The notes below the pieces were generated by a model that was given only the letters and a program-made list of their open reading frames with translations, ran no database searches and had not been told where the DNA came from. This document shows, one piece after another, positions 1-6,333 of a DNA stretch of 8,270 nt. Position 1 is the first letter of the stretch, and each line of letters opens with the position of its first letter. This DNA is from Lysobacteraceae bacterium (GTDB taxonomy: Bacteria > Pseudomonadota > Gammaproteobacteria > Xanthomonadales > Rhodanobacteraceae), in NCBI GenBank assembly GCA_018971925.1, contig JAGWZT010000070.1, forward strand, positions 1 to 8,270, written 5' to 3'. The position numbers were made by a program, and so were the translations under genes.

Positions 1-1303
1 TCAACACATGCAGCGCCTCGGACAGAGCATAATCCTTCACCGCGAGGTCGCCCGCGTCCGCATCGTGTCTGGCGACCTGCTCACCGGCGAGGTGGTTGGG
101 CAGATCGCCCTCGTGCTCGTCGCCGTCGAGTGACGGATTGCGATCCACGGCGACGGAGACGTTGCCCAGCACGATGTCCGGTTTGATGCCGGCGACCTGG
201 ATCGAGGTGCCGTCGGGCGTGTAATAGCGCGCGGTGGTCAGCTTGACCGCATCCCCGTTGCCGAGCGGCAGGACGGTCTGCACCGAACCCTTGCCGAAGG
301 TGCGCCGGCCCATCACCAGCGCACGATGGTTGTCCTTGAGCGCGCCGGTCACGATTTCCGCCGCCGAGGCCGTGCCGTTGTCGACCAGCACCACCATCGG
401 CGCGCCGTTCAGCAAATCGCCCGGCGTTGCGCTGAATTTGAGGTTGGATTGCGCCAGGCGGCCGCGGGTGCTGACGATCAATCCCGAGTCCAGGAAATCA
501 TCGGACACGCCGACCGCGCTGGTGAGCAATCCACCCGGGTTGGAACGCAGGTCCAGCACCGCGCCGCGCAACGGCCCGTATTGCTTCTGCAGCTTGCCAA
601 GGGCACGGGTCAATTCGTCGGCGGTGTCTTCCTGGAATTCGCTGATGCGGATGTACGCGTAGCCCGGCTCCAGCATGTGCGTGGTCACGCTGGTGACGCG
701 GATGCGTTCGCGCACCAGCGCTATCGCGACGGGCTTGTCGCCGTCGGGGTGCAGGATGCTCAGCGTGATCTTCGAGCCGATCGGCCCGCGCAGTTTCCTG
801 ATCGATGCGTCGATCGCATCGGGTTGCACCGGCACGCCGTCGATCGCCACGATCACGTCGCCCGCCAGCACACCGGCGCGTTTGGCGGGGCCGCCGTCGA
901 TCGGCGCGATGATCACCAGCTGGCGGTTGGTTTGCGCCACCTCGATCCCGAGGCCGGCGTAGGTGCCGGATGTGTCTTCGCTGAGGTCCTTGAGCTCGTG
1001 CTTGTCGAGGAATTCGCTGTGGGGATCGAGCCCCGACAGCATGCCGCGGATCGCCGACTGCATCAGTCGCGTGTTCGCCACCGGCTCGACGTAGGCCTGC
1101 TTGATCATTTCGAACGCGCGCGTGAAGGACTGGATTTCCTCAAAGCTTGGCACGTCGCTCGCGGCAGCACTTGACGCAGGTGCGGGCGCCGAACTGCCGG
1201 CCGATGCCGGAATCGGTGCGGAACTTTCCGGAGGCGCGGCGAAGGCCGCACCGGAACAGGCCAACGACAGGCCGCAAGCCAGAACAAACGAATGTCGAGT
1301 CAT
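1..1303 (-). CDS. ctpA: Carboxy-terminal processing protease, S41 family (CtpA-like), 3' end cut by window edge
   Basis: The first 434 residues are visible and no stop codon is reached, so the C-terminus lies beyond the left edge. Residues 1-22 form a signal peptide (basic MTRH start, hydrophobic core, AFA|A cleavage), which fixes the ATG at 1301-1303; the ribosome site before it is weak. A helical N-terminal part (about 45-105) is followed by a PDZ domain (about 105-190, with YAGLGIE) and the S41 protease domain. The catalytic Ser-Lys dyad is visible: Ser313 in GTASAAEI and Lys338 in FGKGSVQ, the usual 25-residue spacing. The family cleaves periplasmic proteins near their C-termini; in Pseudomonas CtpA degrades peptidoglycan hydrolases with a lipoprotein partner. 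The gene lies downstream of an envC-like gene on the same strand, a common proteobacterial pairing. The acidic tail after the protease domain suggests little is missing. The family call is firm; the substrate is unknown. Confidence 0.93.
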   Translation of the reverse strand, partial: MTRHSFVLACGLSLACSGAAFAAPPESSAPIPASAGSSAPAPASSAAASDVPSFEEIQSFTRAFEMIKQAYVEPVANTRLMQSAIRGMLSGLDPHSEFLDKHELKDLSEDTSGTYAGLGIEVAQTNRQLVIIAPIDGGPAKRAGVLAGDVIVAIDGVPVQPDAIDASIRKLRGPIGSKITLSILHPDGDKPVAIALVRERIRVTSVTTHMLEPGYAYIRISEFQEDTADELTRALGKLQKQYGPLRGAVLDLRSNPGGLLTSAVGVSDDFLDSGLIVSTRGRLAQSNLKFSATPGDLLNGAPMVVLVDNGTASAAEIVTGALKDNHRALVMGRRTFGKGSVQTVLPLGNGDAVKLTTARYYTPDGTSIQVAGIKPDIVLGNVSVAVDRNPSLDGDEHEGDLPNHLAGEQVARHDADAGDLAVKDYALSEALHVL

Positions 1304-1357
1304 GGGGAATACCGAAGAAGTTGCGTGAAAGATGACCGCGAACGAACGCGCGGGTTC

Positions 1358-1363
1358 ATTGTA
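1358..1363 (-). promoter_or_regulatory. Possible -10 hexamer for ctpA
   Basis: On the minus strand this reads TACAAT, five of six matches to the sigma-70 -10 consensus. It would place a transcript start about 48 bases before the ctpA ATG. No convincing -35 box lies 16-18 bases upstream; those positions fall inside the far arm of the inverted repeat at 1373-1430. There is no extended -10 TG. It is therefore a candidate internal promoter, not a secure one. Confidence 0.35.
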
Positions 1364-1372
1364 GGCGCGCGA

Positions 1373-1430
1373 GGGTCTGCCGACCGCTGCAGAAGCAACG
1401 CGGTTCACGTGGCATGGGGTTGGCAGACCC
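1373..1430 (-). repeat. Long inverted repeat between envC and ctpA (possible terminator or processing hairpin)
   Basis: The arms at 1373-1385 and 1418-1430 are inverted copies: nine consecutive perfect pairs at the base, one non-Watson-Crick position (A.C in the minus-strand RNA, G.U in the plus-strand RNA), then three more pairs. The loop is 32 bases. In the direction of transcription the stem begins three bases after the envC TGA. No run of U follows the second arm, so it does not look like a classic intrinsic terminator. It could stabilise the 3' end of the envC transcript, attenuate read-through into ctpA, or bind a protein as DNA. The repeat is directly visible; its role is inferred. Confidence 0.6.
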
Positions 1431-1433
1431 AGG

Positions 1434-2606
1434 TCAACGTTTTGCCGCGAACCAGCCGTGCGGATCGACCGGCTTGCCGTCGTGGCGCAGGCCGAACCAG
1501 GCGCCACCTTGTTCGGAATTGCGCGCGACCGTCGCGATCGGCTGCCCGGGACGTACCCAGTCGCCGGCGCCGACCGCCGCCGATTCGTTGCCGCCGTACA
1601 GACTCATCCAGCCGCCGCCGTGGTCGATGATCACCAGCATGCCGTAACCGCGCATGAAGTCGGCCCAGGCCACGCGGCCGTAGGCCACCGCGCGCACCGC
1701 TGCGCCGGGCTTGGCGGCGATTACCAGGCCCTGCGTGAGCACGCCGGAACCATTGCGTGCAGCGCCGGCGACCGGCCACGGCAGCTTGCCTCGCAGCTCC
1801 GCGAAAGGCGTGTTCTTGCCGAGTTGCGTGGGGATGTCGGAAAACACGTTCTGCAATTGCTTCAGCAGCTGGTTCAGCGCATCGGCATCGCGTTGCAGCG
1901 ATGCAAGCCTGTCCTTCTGCTGCGCAAGCCGGGTATCTGCCTGGGCCAGCAATTTCTGCTGGGCATCGCGCGCCTGCTCCAGGTCGGCCGCCTGTGACAC
2001 GCGCTGGTCACGCTGCTGCTCGAGCGCCGCGGTTTCCGTTTCTATGGAGGCTTTCACTGTGTCGAGTTGCGCGACTTCGCCGAGCAATTCGTGGATGCGC
2101 GCCACGCGGTCGTGCTGGAAGTAACGCGAAGACGCGAGTGCGCGATCGATCTTCGCGATGTCGTCATCGCCCAACAGCATGGCGAGGTCGGTGCCGCGAT
2201 TGAGTGTGTATACCGCGCGCAACAAATCGGCAAGCGCCGCGCGCTGGCCCGAAAGTTTTTGTTCGAGCGCCGTGCGTTGTTGCTCCAGATCAGCGAGAGA
2301 AGCGGTCTTGGCAGCGATCGCCGCATCGCCCTCGCGCACCGCGTTGGCTGCCTGGCTGAGCTGCGTGGCCTGGGCGGCGAGTTTCGCGTTGATCGCGTCA
2401 CGCTTCGCGGCCATCGCACGTTGTGCTTCCGCGATGTTCGCGATTTCGGCGCGTACCTCCGCGAGTTTGGTCCGGGTCACGGCCTCGCGCGCCGAGGTGC
2501 TGGAAGCTGGCGCCGGCGGCGCGGCGTGGGCGCCGAGGCAACCCATGGCTGCGCCCGACAACAGCGCCATCAGGCAGGTTTTGGTGAAGGAAGGGGAGGG
2601 ACGCAT
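1434..2606 (-). CDS. envC: EnvC-like murein hydrolase activator (coiled coil plus degenerate LytM/M23 domain)
   Basis: 390 residues. Residues 1-28 are a signal peptide ending AHA|A. About 40-250 is an Ala/Gln/Leu-rich, heptad-like region (AAQATQLSQAANAVREG, LEQQRTALEQ) typical of the long EnvC coiled coil. Residues 274-390 are a LytM (M23) domain that matches E. coli EnvC from memory (GYGMLVIIDHG, MSLYGGN, VRPGQPIA). The M23 zinc ligands are gone: Thr291 and Val295 stand where His and Asp belong, Gly339 replaces the YAHL His, and Trp370 replaces the HxH His. The protein should therefore not cut peptidoglycan itself but activate N-acetylmuramyl-L-alanine amidases at the septum, as EnvC does with AmiA/AmiB under FtsEX. 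The ATG at 2604-2606 is set by the signal peptide; no clear ribosome site precedes it. It starts 44 bp after the kinase stop, and ctpA follows. Confidence 0.93.
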   Translation of the reverse strand: MRPSPSFTKTCLMALLSGAAMGCLGAHAAPPAPASSTSAREAVTRTKLAEVRAEIANIAEAQRAMAAKRDAINAKLAAQATQLSQAANAVREGDAAIAAKTASLADLEQQRTALEQKLSGQRAALADLLRAVYTLNRGTDLAMLLGDDDIAKIDRALASSRYFQHDRVARIHELLGEVAQLDTVKASIETETAALEQQRDQRVSQAADLEQARDAQQKLLAQADTRLAQQKDRLASLQRDADALNQLLKQLQNVFSDIPTQLGKNTPFAELRGKLPWPVAGAARNGSGVLTQGLVIAAKPGAAVRAVAYGRVAWADFMRGYGMLVIIDHGGGWMSLYGGNESAAVGAGDWVRPGQPIATVARNSEQGGAWFGLRHDGKPVDPHGWFAAKR

Positions 2607-2650
2607 GCGCGGGCATTATCGCCGCGATCGCCCGGCCGCTACTCCCCGGC

Positions 2651-5053
2651 TCAGCGTTCCACCCACACTGCAAGAAGATCGAGCGCCGCGGACAGCGAAT
2701 CGGTTGCCGTGTCGAACGCCACGCCACCGCCCGCGCGCCCCGCTGCCTCGGCGGCGGCCGCCGTCGTGTGCACGTCACGCGCCCCGACCAGTGCGGCGGC
2801 ACCCTTGATCCGGTGCGCCTGCCGGATCGCCTCCGGCAGGTTGGCGGCGTCCAACGCCGCCACCAACGCGGCAAGATCCTTGCGCGCGGCGGAGAGAAAA
2901 TCATTGAGCAGGTTGTGCGCGAGCTTGGCGTCGTCACCCGCGATTTCCTGCAGCACCGCGGTGTCGACCGGCGACTCCGGCGCGAACAGGGCATCGTCGA
3001 TGGGTTGTGCCGCGTCGTCCGCAGGCTCGCCGCCGGCCGGAAATTCGGCGTGCGGCAGCCAGCGCCGCAATGCCGCAGAGAGCTGCGCGATCCTGAGCGG
3101 CTTGCCGAGGAATCCATCCATGCCCATCGCGATGCAGTGCTCGGGCTCGCCCTTGCTGACATTGGCGGTGACCGCGATCACCGGCGTGCGCGTGCGTCGA
3201 AGGCGGCGCTCGGCCTTGCGGATCGCGGCGGTCAATTGATAGCCATCCAATTTGGGCATGTGGATGTCGGTCAGCACCAGAGCGTAGGCGCCGGTTTCCC
3301 AGCGGCGAAGGCCTTCCTCGCCGTCGACGGCGGTTTCGCAGGCGAAGCCCGCGCGCGCGAGCTGGCGCGTCAATACTTCGCGATTGGTCGCGTGGTCATC
3401 GACGACGAGCACGAGGCTGTTCTCGCGTTGCGCTTCCTCGATGCCGGGCAGCGGGCGGGTCGGGAAATCTTCTTCCGCGGTGACGGCACGCTCGGGTTCC
3501 ACTTTCGACGCGTCGCCGCGTGCCAACGGCAGGATCAGGCTGAAGGTGCTGCCCGCGCCGGGTTTGCTGGCCAGCTCGATGCTGCCGCCCATCAATTCCG
3601 CGAGCTGCCGGCAGATCGCCAGCCCGAGCCCGGTGCCCCCGAAGGTGCGCGTGGTGCTGGTGTCTGCCTGCGAGAACGGCTGGAACAACGCGCTGCGTTG
3701 CTCCTCGCTGATGCCGATGCCGCTGTCGCGTACGCGCAAGGCAATGCGGTCGCGCCCGTCGGGCAATGTCCCGGCGTGTTCGGCGCGCACGGTGACGCCG
3801 CCGGTGCGGGTGAACTTGACCGCGTTGGACATGAAGTTGGAAAGAACCTGGCGTATCCGCAGCGGGTCGGCGACGTAGGCGGGCGCGAGCTGCGCGTCGA
3901 TCGCGGATTCCAGCGTCAGCCCCTTGCTGGAAGCGATGCCGAGGTAGTTGCCGACGGTGTGTTCGACCAGCCGGCGCAGGTCGATGTCCACCGGCGCGAG
4001 TTCCATGCGGCCGGCTTCGATCTTGGAAAAGTCCAGGATGTCGCCGATGATCTGCAGCAGGCTTTGCGCCGAGCTTTGCACGATCGCGATGCTGCGGCGC
4101 TGTTCAGCGTCCAGCCGCGTGTGCTCCAGCAGCTCCAGCATGCCGGTGATACCGATCATGGGTGTGCGGATTTCGTGGCTCATCGCGGCCAGGAACGCAC
4201 TCTTGGCCTTGGTGGCTTCGCGCGCACGCAGCTCGCTGTCGCGCAGCGCGGCGCCCTTGCGCTTGACCTCTTCGCGCATCGCCAGGAAACCTTCCACGAC
4301 CTGGCGCACTTCGCCTTTCACCGGTGCTCCGGTGGGCGTGTCGTAATCGCCGGCGCGCATGCCCTTGGACAGGCGCACCAGTTGCCCGATGCCCCCGTAG
4401 ATGTTGCGCAGGATCGCGCGGCCAGCCACGAAAACGATCAGCAGCGCCGCCAGCGACAGGCCGATGCGCCATGCATTCAGGCGCAGCGCATGCGTGCGGT
4501 CATCCTGCAGCTGCGTTTGTGCGTCGAGGATCTTGAGGTCCGCGAGCAGATTGAGGTCGCCCAGCAGCGGATCGACCGCGGGAAACAATTCCGCATCCGC
4601 GAAATTGCCGACGCCGGGTATGCTGCGCGCCGCCAGTTGCGCGCGCAGGCGTGCGATCGCGGCGTCGGCGGGCCGGCGTTCGCGCTGGATGCTCGCGAAC
4701 ACCTCGCGCTGGCGCGGCGGCATGCTTTCGGCGGCAAGTGCCGCGAACGCCTGGTCGCTGCGCTGCCGCGCCTGGTCCACCGCCGCAAGGCCCTGATCGA
4801 ACATCATCAGTCCGTTGCGAACCTTGAAGGTGACGCCGATCACGGTGATGCCGTAGGCGTCGGTCAGCGTCTTGACGTTGCTCTGCCCGCCCAGCGCGTT
4901 GTCGTACAGGCGATTGAGGGTGGCTTCGTGGCCGCGCTGGTAGATCGCATCCAGCGCCAGCACCAATCCAGCGGCGAGCAGCATCACGCCGAACAGCAGC
5001 AGGAGTTGGCGGCGGACGGTCCAGAACTTGCCTGTCCAGAACCGGCGCGTCAT
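2651..5053 (-). CDS. Unorthodox hybrid sensor histidine kinase (4HB sensor-HAMP-HisKA-HATPase-REC-Hpt)
   Basis: 800 residues. An inner-membrane phosphorelay kinase. Order: TM1 (about 17-35); a periplasmic helical region (36-195) resembling the four-helix-bundle sensors of chemoreceptors; TM2 (about 197-216); HAMP (217-270); HisKA with phospho-acceptor His293 in MSHEIRTP; HATPase with N box (Asn410 in SNAVKF), DSGIGIS, an F box (LFQPFSQAD) and the GGTGLGLA lid motif; receiver with Asp596 (TDIHMP) and Lys651 (GKP); C-terminal Hpt with His747 in AHRIKGAAALVG. All four relay sites (His-Asp-His plus ATP site) are intact, so phosphate should pass to a separate receiver, most simply Asp61 of the neighbouring REC-EAL protein. 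The start is the ATG at 5051-5053, overlapping that gene's TGA; it gives a basic N-terminus directly before TM1, whereas upstream extension adds Arg/Ala-rich sequence without domain character. Oddity: the H-box position normally Asn (TPMN) is Ile300. The ligand is unknown. Confidence 0.95.
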   Translation of the reverse strand: MTRRFWTGKFWTVRRQLLLLFGVMLLAAGLVLALDAIYQRGHEATLNRLYDNALGGQSNVKTLTDAYGITVIGVTFKVRNGLMMFDQGLAAVDQARQRSDQAFAALAAESMPPRQREVFASIQRERRPADAAIARLRAQLAARSIPGVGNFADAELFPAVDPLLGDLNLLADLKILDAQTQLQDDRTHALRLNAWRIGLSLAALLIVFVAGRAILRNIYGGIGQLVRLSKGMRAGDYDTPTGAPVKGEVRQVVEGFLAMREEVKRKGAALRDSELRAREATKAKSAFLAAMSHEIRTPMIGITGMLELLEHTRLDAEQRRSIAIVQSSAQSLLQIIGDILDFSKIEAGRMELAPVDIDLRRLVEHTVGNYLGIASSKGLTLESAIDAQLAPAYVADPLRIRQVLSNFMSNAVKFTRTGGVTVRAEHAGTLPDGRDRIALRVRDSGIGISEEQRSALFQPFSQADTSTTRTFGGTGLGLAICRQLAELMGGSIELASKPGAGSTFSLILPLARGDASKVEPERAVTAEEDFPTRPLPGIEEAQRENSLVLVVDDHATNREVLTRQLARAGFACETAVDGEEGLRRWETGAYALVLTDIHMPKLDGYQLTAAIRKAERRLRRTRTPVIAVTANVSKGEPEHCIAMGMDGFLGKPLRIAQLSAALRRWLPHAEFPAGGEPADDAAQPIDDALFAPESPVDTAVLQEIAGDDAKLAHNLLNDFLSAARKDLAALVAALDAANLPEAIRQAHRIKGAAALVGARDVHTTAAAAEAAGRAGGGVAFDTATDSLSAALDLLAVWVER
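5050..5053 (-). other. ATGA stop/start overlap coupling regulator and kinase
   Basis: On the minus strand the TGA of the REC-EAL gene (5052-5050) shares two bases with the ATG of the kinase (5053-5051). No Shine-Dalgarno sequence is visible just before the kinase ATG. The kinase is therefore probably translated by coupling, which ties its amount to that of the regulator. Confidence 0.85.
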
Positions 5054-6249
5054 GGCTGGCGGCGGCGCCATTTTTCGATGGCGGCGGCGAGCTGGTCGCC
5101 GGGCACCGCCATGCCGATCAGTTCGCCCTGCGCGCGTGTGCAACCGAGTTCGGCCAGCATCTGCCATTCCTCGACGCTGCGCACGCCCTCGGCCACGGTG
5201 GTCAGTCCGAGCTTGCGGCCGAGTTCGAGGCTGGCTTCGACGACCGCGCGGTTGCGCGGCTCGGTGGTCGCGCCATTGATGAAGCCCTGGTCGATCTTGA
5301 GTTCGGTGACGGGAAGTTGCGCGAGCTGCGAAAGCGAAGACCAGCCGGTGCCGAAATCGTCCACCGACAAGCCGAAACCCTTCAGGCGCAGCCGCGCGAG
5401 CACGTTCAACACCGGCGCGGCTTCGTGCATCATGGCCGACTCGGTGATCTCGAGCGTCACGTCGTGGGTGTCGATGCCGGCCGCCTGCACGATGGCCTGG
5501 TAGCGATCGGCGGCCGCGGTGTCTTCGAGGTTGTGCATCGACACGTTGACGGAAACCCCGAGGTCGAGCCCGGCTTCGCGCCAGCGCGCGCGCCAGCGGC
5601 ACGCCTGCACGAGGATGCGTTCGGTCAGCGCGTCGATGAGATTGCAGCGTTCCAGCTCCGGGATGAAACGCGCGGGCGGAACCGAGTGGCCATTGAGGCT
5701 CCAGCGCGCCAGGGCCTCGACGCCGGTGACGAAGCCGCTACCGATCGCGACCTGCGGCTGGAACCATGCCTCGAAGGCATCGCTGGCCAGCGCTTCCGCC
5801 AGCAGGCCTTCGTCGATGTCCGGATGCGGGGTTTCGTCGGCCAGCAGGTCGGCGGTGAAATACAGGTCCAGCACGCTGCCGAGCTTGGCCTCGGTCAGCG
5901 GCTTTTCGACCGTGCCCAGCACGCGGATGCCGGAAGCGCGCGCCATGATGCGCACGGTGTTGAGCAGCGCGGGGTCGAGTGCGGTCAGCACCACCACCGC
6001 GTTGGCGAGCCGCTCCCGCGCGACGTGGCCGATGAACTCGATGCCGTCCATGTGTGGCAGGTCGAGGTCGACCAGCACCACGTCCACCGGCTGCTTTTGC
6101 TGGCCGAGGACGGCAAGCGCGCTGCGCCCGTCCGCTGCTTCCAGCGCGGTGCCGATGCCCATGTGCTGCAGCAGTCGCAGTGCCACCTGGCGCTGGAAAT
6201 CGTGATCCTCGACCACCAGCACCGACATGTGTGCCAGCTTGGTTCTCAC
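5050..6249 (-). CDS. Response regulator with EAL domain, c-di-GMP phosphodiesterase (RocR-like REC-EAL)
   Basis: 399 residues from the GTG at 6247-6249, or 392 from the ATG at 6226-6228. The GTG is preferred because AAGGGGG lies five bases before it; nothing comparable precedes the ATG. Receiver (GTG numbering 8-130): acidic pair Glu14/Asp15, phospho-acceptor Asp61 (VDLDLPHMDG), Thr89, Lys116. EAL domain (about 145-399): Glu178 (EALARW), Asn235, Glu267 (LEITE), Asp297/Asp298 (DDFGTG), Lys318, Glu354 and Gln374. All metal- and substrate-binding positions are present, so it should hydrolyse c-di-GMP to pGpG, gated by phosphorylation. Spacing of these residues is nearly the same as in P. aeruginosa RocR (recalled: E175, N233, E265, D295, D296, K316, E352, Q372). 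There is no GGDEF or DNA-binding domain. One difference is VAEGVR, where VAEGVE is usual. It is the first gene of the minus-strand block and overlaps its likely kinase. Confidence 0.94.
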   Translation of the reverse strand: MRTKLAHMSVLVVEDHDFQRQVALRLLQHMGIGTALEAADGRSALAVLGQQKQPVDVVLVDLDLPHMDGIEFIGHVARERLANAVVVLTALDPALLNTVRIMARASGIRVLGTVEKPLTEAKLGSVLDLYFTADLLADETPHPDIDEGLLAEALASDAFEAWFQPQVAIGSGFVTGVEALARWSLNGHSVPPARFIPELERCNLIDALTERILVQACRWRARWREAGLDLGVSVNVSMHNLEDTAAADRYQAIVQAAGIDTHDVTLEITESAMMHEAAPVLNVLARLRLKGFGLSVDDFGTGWSSLSQLAQLPVTELKIDQGFINGATTEPRNRAVVEASLELGRKLGLTTVAEGVRSVEEWQMLAELGCTRAQGELIGMAVPGDQLAAAIEKWRRRQP

Positions 6250-6271
6250 GCCGTCCCCCTTTTGACACGGC
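6250..6271 (-). promoter_or_regulatory. Ribosome binding site of the REC-EAL gene, in the loop of a small hairpin
   Basis: On the minus strand AAGGGGG occupies 6261-6255, five bases before the GTG start, and decides the start choice over the in-frame ATG seven codons downstream. It is flanked by GCCGT (6271-6267) and ACGGC (6254-6250), which can pair as a five-base stem with the Shine-Dalgarno sequence in a 12-base loop. The pairing abuts the start codon. The SD assignment is fairly good; a regulatory role for the stem is speculative. Confidence 0.55.
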
Positions 6272-6333
6272 AGCTTCGGCTGGAGTCTAGCACTTGGCCG
6301 CGCAGCAGGACCCGATGCGATAGGCTTGCCTGA
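6250..6333. promoter_or_regulatory. Divergent intergenic region with promoters for the REC-EAL operon and the NRDE gene
   Basis: These 84 bases separate two divergent genes and must contain both starts of transcription unless transcription enters from outside. For the minus strand, TAGACT (6289-6284) is a four-of-six -10 match that would give a leader of about 28 bases, but its -35 (GGTCCT at 17-bp spacing) is poor. For the plus strand, TAGGCT (6321-6326) would start transcription about at the ATG itself; TTGGCC (6294-6299) is -35-like but 21 bases away, too far for a standard promoter. No sigma-54 or FliA-type site with correct spacing was seen. Confidence 0.4.

Noticed and set aside
326..1174. 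282-codon plus-strand frame across ctpA
   Set aside because: It is antisense to the S41 protease, whose PDZ and catalytic motifs are clear; its translation is low-complexity and has no domain.
1253..1264. Possible lipobox (SLAC) in the CtpA signal peptide
   Set aside because: Ser at -3 and Leu at -2 fit poorly, and a standard signal peptidase I site (AFA|A) follows a few residues later.
2607..2650. Short inverted bits (CGGGC/GCCCG, GCGATCGC) and an out-of-frame ATG upstream of envC
   Set aside because: The arms are short and expected by chance in GC-rich sequence; no U-run or conserved promoter element accompanies them.
2768..5503. 911-codon open frame on the plus strand, antisense to the kinase and regulator genes
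   Set aside because: It lies opposite two proteins with complete, collinear domains. Its translation is Arg/Ala/Gly/His-rich with no recognisable domain, as expected of a GC-driven shadow frame.
5054..5602. N-terminal extension of the kinase frame by 183 codons
   Set aside because: The extension is Arg-rich, lies inside the REC-EAL gene in another frame, and has no domain. The internal ATG directly precedes TM1 and overlaps the upstream stop as ATGA.
6294..6310. Possible sigma-54 site (TTGGC...GCA) upstream of the NRDE gene
   Set aside because: The GG to GC distance is about three bases too short for a -24/-12 promoter.
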